From the NCBI GenBank assembly GCA_035934015.1, contig DASYYH010000011.1, positions 124,001-188,000 of the forward strand: a stretch of DNA of 64,000 nucleotides. The letters run 5' to 3'. The position numbers and the translations under genes are program-made. The notes below the pieces were generated by a model that ran no database searches, was not told where the DNA came from, and worked only from the letters and a program-made list of their open reading frames with translations. The stretch comes from Candidatus Acidiferrales bacterium (GTDB lineage Bacteria; Acidobacteriota; Terriglobia; Acidiferrales; UBA7541). This document shows positions 28,446-36,481 of this stretch, one piece after another (positions within the stretch are counted from its first letter, which is position 1; each line of letters opens with the position of its first letter).

Positions 28446-29228
28446 ATGACGACGACTAAACAAACGCGGAGCACAAAGCCCGAAGAGCGCGAGCTTGCGC
28501 GCAAGCGCCGCGAGCAGGAACGGCTAGAAGCGGAGCTTGCGGAATGTGAGCTGCGGCTCGCAACGCTTCGCGGCGAACTGGGCGCGCTGGAAAGGCGCTA
28601 TTTGAAACTCGTCGGCTTGCCCTATGCCGAGCTCGATGAGCTTCGCGCGCAAATCGCCGAGCGCATGGCTGCCGAGGACCCGCAAAATGAACGCTTGCAG
28701 CGCGCCGCTCAAGAGACCCGCGCTCGTGCGAATGAGACTCGCGGTGCAGCTTCCGTGAAGGAATCCGAGGAGACAAAGCAGTTCACGGCGTCACCGGAAC
28801 TGAAACGCAAATATCGGGAAGTTGCAAAGGCGATCCATCCGGATCTGACCACGGACACGGCTGATCGCGCGCGCCGCCAGGAGCTTATGGCCGAGGCCAA
28901 CGCAGCCTATCAAAAAGGCGACGAAGCGCGCCTCGCCAAGGTCCTCGACGTGTACGAGTCCAGCCCAGAAACGGTGAAAGGCGACGGCGCGGGCGCGGAA
29001 TTGGTTCGCGTGATTCGCAAACTCAGCCTGATGAAAAACCGCCTGGGCGAAATCGAAATCGAGCTGCAAAACCTGTTCAGCTCCGACCTTTATCTGCTGA
29101 AAGTTCAGGTCGAAGAGGCGCAGGAGCAAGGGCGCGACCTTCTTTCCGAGATGGCTGAAAAAGTCCGCAAGCGCATCGCGGATTCGAAGGAACGCATGGA
29201 AATTCTGGCGCCGGGGCGCGTGCACTGA
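28446..29228 (+). CDS. J-domain-like coiled-coil protein
   Basis: The protein of about 260 residues has a Glu/Arg-rich coiled coil at the N-terminus (ELARKRREQERLEAELAECELRLATLRGELGALERRY). A compact J-domain-like segment with the HPD tripeptide follows: LKRKYREVAKAIHPDLTTD, then RRQELMAEANAAYQKGDEARL. The end is a second helical region (LSLMKNRLGEIEIELQNLF). HPD is the motif by which J-proteins stimulate DnaK, so this may be a DnaK partner. The start at 28446 (MTTTKQTRS) is preferred; GTG/ATG starts up to 28398 are possible and no clear ribosome site is seen. The next gene overlaps its stop by one base. Confidence 0.8.
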   Translation: MTTTKQTRSTKPEERELARKRREQERLEAELAECELRLATLRGELGALERRYLKLVGLPYAELDELRAQIAERMAAEDPQNERLQRAAQETRARANETRGAASVKESEETKQFTASPELKRKYREVAKAIHPDLTTDTADRARRQELMAEANAAYQKGDEARLAKVLDVYESSPETVKGDGAGAELVRVIRKLSLMKNRLGEIEIELQNLFSSDLYLLKVQVEEAQEQGRDLLSEMAEKVRKRIADSKERMEILAPGRVH

Positions 29229-30349
29229 TGTCCTCGCGCCTCAAACGCGAAACGCGCGAGATCACGCGCAGCCAGCCCGGCGCGATTACGATTCTCTCGT
29301 CGCCGCTTGTCGTGCGCGGCTTGCGCGAGTTTCCGCAGACTTCGCGCTGGAGCATCAAGCAGGCTTTCACCGGGCCGCACTCGCATCTCTGCATCTCGAA
29401 GCACGGATACGTGGCGGGATATTCCGCCGCGACGCGCGAATTGAGCCAGCGCGTGGAAATCGCCGATCTCGAACTCAGCGCCGCAGCGACGGTAATCAGC
29501 GTTCCCGACGAACCTTTCATCGCGCGGCCTGATTTTCCGGGTTCTTTTGCCTGGGACCCTGCGGGGAGATTCCTCGTGGGTGCGTCCGGAACATGGCAGC
29601 CCGAACTGCACTTTTTCGATGCGCGCGTTGGCCGTTCCGCCGGCCGTTTCGGTCCTTTTCGCGTATTTCCCGCGCATCTCTGCTGGGCCGAGAGCGGCAA
29701 ATATTTCGCCGCGGCATCGGACGGTTCGGAAAATGGCGCGCTGATGCTGTGGATGGCGGGAGATTCGCCGGAAGAGTTCGAAGAACTATGCCAGCTCGAT
29801 AGCGGAAGCTTCCCGGATCTTTCTTCGCCGCAGGAAGAACCCGGCGATCAAGGGCAATTCTGGGGATTCGGCGCGACGGCCTTCCGTCCTGACGAAAAAG
29901 CCCTGGCGACGGTCCTGGAATTCGAAGGCGACTGGTCGGACGATACCATCGCAATCGTCCGCGTGCCGACGCTCGAAACCATCGCTCGATTCGACACCAC
30001 CGGCCACACGACGGATCTTTCGTGGTCCAGCGATGGCCGCCTGGTTCTTTTCTGCGCTTCCGGCCAGGCCTACTCTCTGGATGTGGCGAATGAAAACGTC
30101 GCTTCCCTGCCCTTCGCCGCGGAGCTTTGCGTTTGCCACCCCACGCTTCCGCTTTGCGCGTTCTACAATTCGTGGCTCAAGAATTCCGCGCGCGGCCGCA
30201 TCTTCGTGGCGGATTTGCAGAGAAACGCAATTCTGGAAGAATGCTGGGCCGACGGAATCGCCAGCCTGTGCTGGAGTCACGACGGCCAGATGCTCTACGC
30301 TGCAGCGCAAGATGGCACGGCGTATCTCTTCGAACGCCCCCTCGCGTAG
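29228..30349 (+). CDS. WD40-like beta-propeller protein
   Basis: The 373-residue protein shows repeated beta-blade patterns such as SFAWDPAGRFLVGASGTWQPELHFFDA, LSWSSDGRLVLFCASGQAYSLDVAN and LCWSHDGQMLYAAAQDGTAYLFE. The SxDGxxL repeats are typical of WD40/PQQ-type propellers. No signal peptide is present, so it is cytoplasmic. It is read from an ATG overlapping the stop of the J-domain gene (TGATG), which suggests that the two proteins are made together and may interact. No enzyme motif is visible. Function unknown. Confidence 0.75.
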   Translation: MSSRLKRETREITRSQPGAITILSSPLVVRGLREFPQTSRWSIKQAFTGPHSHLCISKHGYVAGYSAATRELSQRVEIADLELSAAATVISVPDEPFIARPDFPGSFAWDPAGRFLVGASGTWQPELHFFDARVGRSAGRFGPFRVFPAHLCWAESGKYFAAASDGSENGALMLWMAGDSPEEFEELCQLDSGSFPDLSSPQEEPGDQGQFWGFGATAFRPDEKALATVLEFEGDWSDDTIAIVRVPTLETIARFDTTGHTTDLSWSSDGRLVLFCASGQAYSLDVANENVASLPFAAELCVCHPTLPLCAFYNSWLKNSARGRIFVADLQRNAILEECWADGIASLCWSHDGQMLYAAAQDGTAYLFERPLA

Positions 30350-30388
30350 CTTCTAACGCGGAGTTCTTTCCGAAACAACCCGGCAGGT

Positions 30389-31558
30389 TTACTGAGCGGC
30401 TGGCTTGGCGTGCGCCGAAAATCCGAGCGGAAAATTCGGCTGGGCATTGAGCGTGGCATCCGCGCGTTCGCCGGCTGCAAACTTCGGATACGCGGCCGCG
30501 GCGATCATCGCTGCGTTGTCGGTCGAAAGCGCGCGGCTTGGAAAGAACACTTCCATGCTGCGTTTCTGCGATTCTTCTTCAAACCGCACGCGCAACTGGC
30601 GATTCGCCGCGACGCCGCCGGAGACGAGCACAGATTCGACCGCGAACTGTTCCGCCGCCGCCAGTGTCCGCCCAACTAAATCCTCCACGACGGCGTGCTG
30701 AAAGCTTGCAATCAAATCGAGCGTCGCCTGGCCTGACAACGCGCGCAGCGCATCCGCGCTTCGTTCACCGCGCGCCAAGGATTGCTGTCGCGCGTCGATC
30801 TCCGGCTGGAACTCGGGCCGCTTCCGCAAATAATAAAGCACCGCGGTCTTGATGCCGCTATAGCTGAAATCGTAAGGATTGCCGCGCATCTTGGCCGCGC
30901 CAAACCGCACAGCGGACGCATTCCCATGCGCCGCGAGCTTGTCGATAATCGGCCCGCCGGGATAGCCGAGCGCCAGCATCTTCGCCACTTTGTCATAGGC
31001 TTCTCCGGCCGCGTCATCGCGCGTCCCGCCGATGCGCTCATACACAAACTGTCGCGCGCCATTTTCCGCCGCGCTCAGCCGTGTCTCCACGCGATAGAGC
31101 AGCGTATGCCCTCCGGAGACAATCAGGCACATGGCCGGCAATTTCGGCGCGCGTCCAGCAGCGTGAGCCTCGAGCAGCACGGCGTGAACGTGGCCTTCCA
31201 GATGGTTTACGGCAATCAGCGGTTTGCCGAGCGAAAGCGCGAGCACTTTGCCGTACGTCAACCCCACAAGCAGCGCGCCGACCAGCCCCGGCCCTTGCGT
31301 CACACCGATAGCGTCCACGTCGCCGAGCGTGAGCCCCGCCTGCGACACGGCCTCGCGCACCACGGGCACGATCTGCCGCAAATGTTCGCGCGACGCCAGC
31401 TCCGGCACGACGCCGCCATATTTCCTGTGAATGTCCACTTGCGAGGCGACCACGCTCGACAAAATCTTTACACCGTCAGCAACAACCGCTGCGGCCGTCT
31501 CGTCGCATGAAGATTCGATCCCCAGGATTCGCGTTTTCACTTCCTGCTGCTCAGTCAT
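30389..31558 (-). CDS. tsaD: tRNA N6-adenosine threonylcarbamoyltransferase TsaD
   Basis: The 389-residue protein has the TsaD start RILGIESSCDETAAAVV, the metal-binding NHLEGHVHAV and the nucleotide motif GGVAANRQLR. It transfers the threonylcarbamoyl group to A37 of tRNA with TsaB and TsaE. It is about 50 residues longer than E. coli TsaD, mainly through an insertion near EIDARQQSLARGERSADALRALSG and a C-terminal tail. The ATG at 31558 is chosen; another ATG four codons earlier is possible. The open frame continuing to 32191 is galU antisense. Confidence 0.94.
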   Translation of the reverse strand: MTEQQEVKTRILGIESSCDETAAAVVADGVKILSSVVASQVDIHRKYGGVVPELASREHLRQIVPVVREAVSQAGLTLGDVDAIGVTQGPGLVGALLVGLTYGKVLALSLGKPLIAVNHLEGHVHAVLLEAHAAGRAPKLPAMCLIVSGGHTLLYRVETRLSAAENGARQFVYERIGGTRDDAAGEAYDKVAKMLALGYPGGPIIDKLAAHGNASAVRFGAAKMRGNPYDFSYSGIKTAVLYYLRKRPEFQPEIDARQQSLARGERSADALRALSGQATLDLIASFQHAVVEDLVGRTLAAAEQFAVESVLVSGGVAANRQLRVRFEEESQKRSMEVFFPSRALSTDNAAMIAAAAYPKFAAGERADATLNAQPNFPLGFSAHAKPAAQ

Positions 31559-31613
31559 ACCTTGCACCATGTTAGCATAAGCACATGCGCGCGTTTTGCG
31601 CCCGCGCATTCGA

Positions 31614-31652
31614 TTGACTTCTCTTCTTGCCGCACGTAATTTGGCGTGCGGC
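31614..31652 (+). promoter_or_regulatory. galU promoter with overlapping inverted repeat
   Basis: TTGACT (31614-31619) and TAATTT (31637-31642) have a 17-bp spacer. A perfect 8-bp inverted repeat, GCCGCACG (31629-31636) and CGTGCGGC (31645-31652), flanks the -10 with the -10 itself in the 8-nt centre. This is an arrangement expected for a repressor operator, or for a hairpin at the start of the transcript. Confidence 0.65.
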
Positions 31653-31675
31653 GCTTCAGCAAGAACGAGGGAGAA

Positions 31676-32569
31676 ATGACCGACAAGATCAAACGCGTTC
31701 GCAAAGCCGTCTTCCCCGCCGCCGGCCTCGGCACTCGCTTTCTTCCCGCGACGAAAGCGCAGCCCAAGGAAATGCTGCCGGTCGTCGATAAGCCGCTCAT
31801 TCAATATTCCGTGGAAGAGTGCGCGGCTTCCGGAATCGAAAATATCATCGTCGTTACCGGCCGCGGCAAGAACGCCATCGAAGATCATTTCGATTATTCG
31901 CCAGAGCTCGAGCGCTTCCTGCGCGAAAAAGGCGATACGCGCCGCGCCGATCTCGTCCGCGACGTCGGCGCCAACATTCATTTCAGCTACATTCGCCAGC
32001 GCGAGCCGCTGGGCCTGGGACATGCGGTTCTGGTTGCGCGCGAGCTCGTCGGCGACGAGCCTTTCGCCGTTTTGCTCGGCGACGTCATTTGCGATGGGCG
32101 CCCGGCTGCCACGCGTGAGCTCTGCGACGTATACGAAGCCACAGGCGTCGGTGCGATTGCCGTCGAGGCTGTGCCGCGCGAACTCATTCATCTCTATGGC
32201 ATCGTTGACGCGCGCCCTGCGACGGAGCGCAAGTGGGGCGATCGTTTACGCCAGGTGTTCGATCTCGTCGAAAAGCCGGAGGCGGACAAAGCTCCCTCGA
32301 ATCTCAGCGTCATTGGCCGCTACGTTCTGCCGCCGGAAGTCTTCGACATCCTGGAACGCACCGAGCCAGGCCGCGGCGGCGAAATTCAGCTTACGGATGC
32401 GCTTCGCGCGCTCGCGCGCGAACAGGGACTGTGGGCGCTGGTCACAGAAGGAAAAACCTACGATGCGGGAGACAAGCTAGGCTTCCTGAAGGCGACTGTC
32501 GAATTTGCGATGAAGAACCCCGAATTCGGCGACGATTTTCGCGCGTATTTGAAATCGCTAAAACTGTAG
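31676..32569 (+). CDS. galU: UTP-glucose-1-phosphate uridylyltransferase
   Basis: The 297-residue protein has the nucleotidyltransferase signature AVFPAAGLGTRFLPATKAQPKEMLPVVDKPLIQY and later GLGHAVLVAREL and LLGDVI. It makes UDP-glucose for exopolysaccharide and envelope glycans. GAGGGAGAA precedes the ATG at 31676; the GTG at 31646 lies before the ribosome site. It is divergent from tsaD and converges on the FmdB-like gene. Confidence 0.96.
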   Translation: MTDKIKRVRKAVFPAAGLGTRFLPATKAQPKEMLPVVDKPLIQYSVEECAASGIENIIVVTGRGKNAIEDHFDYSPELERFLREKGDTRRADLVRDVGANIHFSYIRQREPLGLGHAVLVARELVGDEPFAVLLGDVICDGRPAATRELCDVYEATGVGAIAVEAVPRELIHLYGIVDARPATERKWGDRLRQVFDLVEKPEADKAPSNLSVIGRYVLPPEVFDILERTEPGRGGEIQLTDALRALAREQGLWALVTEGKTYDAGDKLGFLKATVEFAMKNPEFGDDFRAYLKSLKL

Positions 32570-32586
32570 TTCGCGCTCCTCTGCCG

Positions 32587-32916
32587 TCATTTCTTCTTTT
32601 TTGCCGGCTCTTTTGATGCCGTGGCAGGCGCAGTCTTTGTTTCGGCGGACTTCGTCTCGCTTGACTTCGTTTCGCCAGTCTTCGATTCCACAGGCTCTTT
32701 CGCGCCTTTGCCTTCCTTCGAACTGCCGTCTGAATTCTTCCCCGCGTAGTCCGTCACATACCAGCCCGAGCCTTTGAATTGAATCGCAGGCGCCGTGATT
32801 GTTCGGCGGGCCGTTGCGCCGCACTCCGGGCATTTCTTCGTTTCCGAGGCTGAGACGCTCTCGATTTTCTCGAACCTATGCCCGCATTTCACGCACTTGT
32901 ATTCGTAAAGCGGCAC
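32587..32916 (-). CDS. FmdB-type zinc-ribbon protein
   Basis: The 109-residue protein opens PLYEYKCVKCGHRFEKIESV with a second Cys pair in KKCPECGATARRTI, the FmdB/CxxC-SSSS regulatory protein family. The C-terminal 50 residues are a low-complexity Lys/Glu/Thr/Ser tail with KTGET / KSSET / KSAET repeats. It starts with GTG at 32916, preceded by AGGGG. The family is thought to regulate or bind nucleic acid, but function is mostly unproven. Confidence 0.88.
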   Translation of the reverse strand: MPLYEYKCVKCGHRFEKIESVSASETKKCPECGATARRTITAPAIQFKGSGWYVTDYAGKNSDGSSKEGKGAKEPVESKTGETKSSETKSAETKTAPATASKEPAKKKK

Positions 32917-33057
32917 GTCCCCTGCCCTCTTTTCGCCGATCTTCTCGCCAATCTTCTCTCAAAATCTTATCACGGCCAAAGCACCGCAGCGCTGCGGTTT
33001 CGATGCAGTATCTGTACTGTGCTAGACTCGCAGTCGCGCTTCCTTGCGCGCTTTGCG

Positions 33058-33933
33058 ATGAGAACCTCCGGCGCAGAAACTCCTCGCGGCTGTCTCTACC
33101 TGGTCGCCACGCCCATCGGCAACCTCGAAGACATCAGCCTCCGCGCCCTGCGCATTCTGAAAGAAGTGGACCTTATCGCCTGCGAAGATACGCGGCAGAC
33201 GCTGAAGCTCCTCGCGCATTTCGAAATTCGCAAGCCGCTCGAAAGCTACCACGAGCACAATGAAATGACCCGCTCGGCGGAACTTGTGTTGCGCATCGAG
33301 GAAGGCGCGCGCGTGGCGCTCGTCAGCGATGCCGGTACGCCGGTGATTTCCGATCCGGGCCACCATCTCGTCGCGCTTTGCCTGCGGCATCATCTTCCCG
33401 TGGTTCCGATTCCCGGACCATCGGCCATTGTTGCTGCACTCGCCGCTTCCGGCATGCCCTCGGAAGAATTCACTTTCATCGGTTTCTTACCCGCGCGTCC
33501 CGCCGAGCGCCGCCGCCGCTTGCAGGATCTCTCTTCCGAACCGCGCACGCTCGTCCTCTACGAAGCGCCGCACCGGTTGCTCCCTGCTCTCGACGACGCA
33601 TTGGAAATTCTCGGCAATCGCCGCGCTGCTATCGCCCGCGAACTGACCAAAGTCCACGAGGAATTTCTGCACGGCCGCATTGAAGAACTGATTGCGGCCT
33701 TCAAGAAAAAGTCGCCGCGCGGCGAAATTACACTCCTCATCGCGCCTGCGGAAGCCGCCGCCGACCACGCGATTCACACGAAGAACACCGCCGCTTCGCT
33801 CGCCGATCGCGTCGCGGAAATTGCCGGAGCGCAGTCCATTGACCGCAAAGCTGCCCTGAAAATTGCCGCAAAAGAGCGCGGCCTGACGAAACGCGAAGCC
33901 TATAAGCGTCTCCTCTCCGAAGAAAACTCCTGA
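33058..33933 (+). CDS. rsmI: 16S rRNA (cytidine1402-2'-O)-methyltransferase RsmI
   Basis: The 291-residue protein has RGCLYLVATPIGNLEDISLRALRIL, ACEDTR, VSDAGTPVISDPG and PIPGPSAIVAALAASG, the complete RsmI (YraL) pattern of the tetrapyrrole-methylase fold. It 2'-O-methylates C1402 in the ribosomal P site. The start at 33058 (MRTSGAETPRG) matches the family; the open frame to 32878 runs into the FmdB-like gene on the other strand. The C-terminus carries about 60 extra residues found in many homologues. Confidence 0.95.
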   Translation: MRTSGAETPRGCLYLVATPIGNLEDISLRALRILKEVDLIACEDTRQTLKLLAHFEIRKPLESYHEHNEMTRSAELVLRIEEGARVALVSDAGTPVISDPGHHLVALCLRHHLPVVPIPGPSAIVAALAASGMPSEEFTFIGFLPARPAERRRRLQDLSSEPRTLVLYEAPHRLLPALDDALEILGNRRAAIARELTKVHEEFLHGRIEELIAAFKKKSPRGEITLLIAPAEAAADHAIHTKNTAASLADRVAEIAGAQSIDRKAALKIAAKERGLTKREAYKRLLSEENS

Positions 33934-33984
33934 TTTATCTGAGCGAAGGATTTCTTCGGTTGGCTTCAGATCAAACTAGAAGTT

Positions 33985-34971
33985 CTAATTTGCTGCGCCG
34001 GCGACGCCGGCAAAAAATGTCTCCACGCGCTCGAGCACTTCTTCAGGCGTCCGCGATGAATGCACTTGATGCCGCAACTCTGCGCCGTTGCGCACGCCGT
34101 GCGTAAACCAGCACGAAAACTGCTTCATTTTGCCGATGGCGTCGGGCATTCCGGCGTCGATCAAGCTGCGAAAATAACCGGAAAGCAGCCGATAACGGTC
34201 GGCTTCGCCCGGCTCATCGTACTGGCCGGTCGCGAAATATTGCTGCATCTGGCGAAAAATCCACGGATTCGTCGCGGCTGTCCGTCCGATCATCACCGCG
34301 TCGCATCCCGTCTCCGCAATCATGCGCTCGGCGTCCTGCGGCGCGCGAATATCACCATTGCCGATCACCGGAATTTTCACCGCCTGCTTCACACGCGTGA
34401 TGACGCTCCAGTCCGCCTGGCCCGAATACGCCTGCACTTTCGTCCGCGGATGCACGGCCACGCCTTCGACACCAACTGCCTCCGCCATGCGCGCGACTTC
34501 GACGGCAACAATGTTTTTCTCGTCCCAGCCCGAGCGCATCTTGATGGTCAGCGGAATTTCCACCGCCGCGCGCACGGCCTTCAGCACCGATTCGAGCAGT
34601 TTCAAATCGCGCAACAACCCCGAGCCGCCGCACTTCACCACCTTTTTCGCCGGACAGCCCAGATTGATGTCCACTTCGTCGAAGCCCAGGTCCTGCACCA
34701 GCGATGCAGCGGACGCCATCACCTCCGGATTCGCACCGAAAAGCTGCGCCGCGATGGGACGTTCGTCCTCGTCGTAGTAAAGATACCGCAGTGTCTTCGC
34801 CGCGCTGCGCGTCACGCCTTCAGCGCTCGTAAATTCCGTCATGATCAGTCCGCACCCGCCGAGGCCGCGAATCACGCGGCGAAACACCGTGTCCGTCACG
34901 CCAGCCATCGGCGCAAGCAGCGTCGCGGGCCGCAGCGAAAGGTCGCGGATTTTCAATTCAGCGGGAAACAT
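33985..34971 (-). CDS. dusB: tRNA-dihydrouridine synthase B
   Basis: The 328-residue FMN TIM-barrel protein has LAPMAGVTDTVFRRVIR, the catalytic Cys in DEVDINLGCPAKKVVKCGGSGLL, the substrate motif AVHPRTKVQAYSGQADW and GNGDIRAPQDAERMI. It reduces uridines in the tRNA D-loop. It follows the BlaI-type regulator by 5 bp and is the last gene of the surA-like, exonuclease, BlaI, dusB run. Confidence 0.95.
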   Translation of the reverse strand: MFPAELKIRDLSLRPATLLAPMAGVTDTVFRRVIRGLGGCGLIMTEFTSAEGVTRSAAKTLRYLYYDEDERPIAAQLFGANPEVMASAASLVQDLGFDEVDINLGCPAKKVVKCGGSGLLRDLKLLESVLKAVRAAVEIPLTIKMRSGWDEKNIVAVEVARMAEAVGVEGVAVHPRTKVQAYSGQADWSVITRVKQAVKIPVIGNGDIRAPQDAERMIAETGCDAVMIGRTAATNPWIFRQMQQYFATGQYDEPGEADRYRLLSGYFRSLIDAGMPDAIGKMKQFSCWFTHGVRNGAELRHQVHSSRTPEEVLERVETFFAGVAGAAN

Positions 34972-34976
34972 GGCGA

Positions 34977-35414
34977 TTAATTCGAGCGTTCGCCGGCTTC
35001 AGCGGCAACGCTGGCCGCGCTCGCGGGTTCGTCAGCGGCAGATCGCGCACGAGGCGCGCTCGAGATTTGCGCCAGCAGCGCATCCGTCGAGCCGCCGAAA
35101 AAACTGTCGACGACCTGCTTCACGGCGTGCGCGCGCGCCTCATCCTTGCTGAGATTCGCGCTGTACATCCACGCGCGCCCGACGCGGCGGCGCTCGACGA
35201 TTCCCTTGTGCGCGAGCCGGTCCATGATGGTCATAATCGTTGTGTAAGCGCGCGGCCGGCGCGGCGCGAGCACATCGCGAATTTCGCGCACTGTGCCTTG
35301 GTTCAGCAGCCACAGCGCGGACATGCAATCCAGTTCCAGCGGGGCGAGTTCCAGCAGCGATCGCCGCCTGGCCGCGCGTCCGTCCCCGCCCGTGCTCGCA
35401 ACTTCCTTGTTCAT
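34977..35414 (-). CDS. BlaI/MecI-family transcriptional repressor (orphan)
   Basis: The 145-residue protein has a winged-helix domain with LAPLELDCMSALWLLNQGTVREIRDVLAPRRPRAYTTIMTIMDRLAHKGIVERRRVGRAWMY, the BlaI pattern in which the TTIMT segment is the recognition helix. The tail (after about residue 115) is Ala/Ser-rich and probably disordered. BlaI proteins repress beta-lactamase or peptidase genes and are cleaved by BlaR1-type sensors; no BlaR1 homologue is in the window. Its start overlaps the exonuclease stop as ATGA. Confidence 0.92.
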   Translation of the reverse strand: MNKEVASTGGDGRAARRRSLLELAPLELDCMSALWLLNQGTVREIRDVLAPRRPRAYTTIMTIMDRLAHKGIVERRRVGRAWMYSANLSKDEARAHAVKQVVDSFFGGSTDALLAQISSAPRARSAADEPASAASVAAEAGERSN

Positions 35415-36481
35415 GATCTTTTCTTCTCCGCGCTCGCAACGCGCTCGAAAAGCGTCGCGCCTCCCGAAGGCCTCGCCCCTTGTGCAGTGGATTTTGCCTT
35501 CGGCTCGGCGCTTGCCTCGCCTGGCGCCAGAAACGCCGGTGCATTCAGCAAATTGCGCCGCAGCGCCGCATTTCGCTCGCTCCAGACTTCATCGCTTGCC
35601 GTCTGATTCAAAGTTTCGCGCATCGCTGCCATTTTGGAATCGAGATCGTCAAGATGATGCAGCAGTACCGCCTCGCGCATCGCGGGCAATTTCGGCGAAC
35701 CAAATTCGTATTCGCCATGATGGCTGACGATCAAGTGCTCGATGAGCGTCGCGAGCGGCTTCGGAAAGTCCGGAATCGCATCGATTTTTCGCCGCACCAT
35801 CCCCAGTCCAATGACGATGTGCCCCAAGAGCTGCCCTTCCGTCGTGTAGTTGATCGCGCGCGCGTAGCTCAGCTCTTCCGTCTTGCCGATATCGTGCAGG
35901 ACAATTCCCGTCACGAGCAAGTCGCCATCTACTTCCGGGTAATGCCGCACCACGAGCTTCGCCAACCCGCACAAGCTCACGATATGCTCAAGCAATCCGC
36001 CGAGGTACGCATGATGCATCATCATCGCCGCTGGCGCGCGCTTCAGTTTCGCCGCGCAATCGGGATCCTCTACGAATGCTTCCAGCAATTTCCGCAGCCA
36101 TGGATTGCGCACCGCAGCGATCTCCTCGCGCAACTGCGCATAGAGCTTTTCCACATCCCGTTTCGTATGCGGAAGGAAATCGTCCAATGTGTAGTCCGTT
36201 TCCGCCGCGGGCTGAATCTGCTCGATAGTGAGTTCTTTTTCGCCGCGATACAGTTTCACGCGTCCGCGAACGCGCACGATGTCGTCGGGCGCAAACGTCT
36301 GCGCCAAATCCGCGAAGTTGTCCCACATTTTTGCTTCGATGGTTCCCGTGCGATCGGCGAGCGCCAGCCGCAGCCAGGATTTTCCGGTAGCCGCGGAGGT
36401 GCGAATTTCCTTCTCACGGACCAGAAAAAATGACGCGACCGGCTGTCCGTCCTGAAGGTCCGCGACAAATGCGGATTTCAT
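35411..36481 (-). CDS. OB-fold/HD-domain 3'-5' exoribonuclease (YhaM-like)
   Basis: The N-terminal 95 residues form an OB-fold (SFFLVREKEIRTSAATGKSWLRLALADRTGTIEAKMWDN). An HD domain follows with MMHHAYLGGLLEH and VLHDIGKTEEL, then HLIVSHHGEYEFGSPK, the metal ligands of YhaM-type exonucleases. Such enzymes trim RNA 3' ends. The C-terminal 50 residues are Ala/Lys-rich. It is coupled by ATGA to the surA-like gene upstream and to the BlaI gene downstream. Confidence 0.9.
   Translation of the reverse strand: MKSAFVADLQDGQPVASFFLVREKEIRTSAATGKSWLRLALADRTGTIEAKMWDNFADLAQTFAPDDIVRVRGRVKLYRGEKELTIEQIQPAAETDYTLDDFLPHTKRDVEKLYAQLREEIAAVRNPWLRKLLEAFVEDPDCAAKLKRAPAAMMMHHAYLGGLLEHIVSLCGLAKLVVRHYPEVDGDLLVTGIVLHDIGKTEELSYARAINYTTEGQLLGHIVIGLGMVRRKIDAIPDFPKPLATLIEHLIVSHHGEYEFGSPKLPAMREAVLLHHLDDLDSKMAAMRETLNQTASDEVWSERNAALRRNLLNAPAFLAPGEASAEPKAKSTAQGARPSGGATLFERVASAEKKRS

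Noticed and set aside
31559-32191. N-terminal extension of tsaD to 600 residues
   Set aside because: The extra part is antisense to galU, whose motifs are clear.
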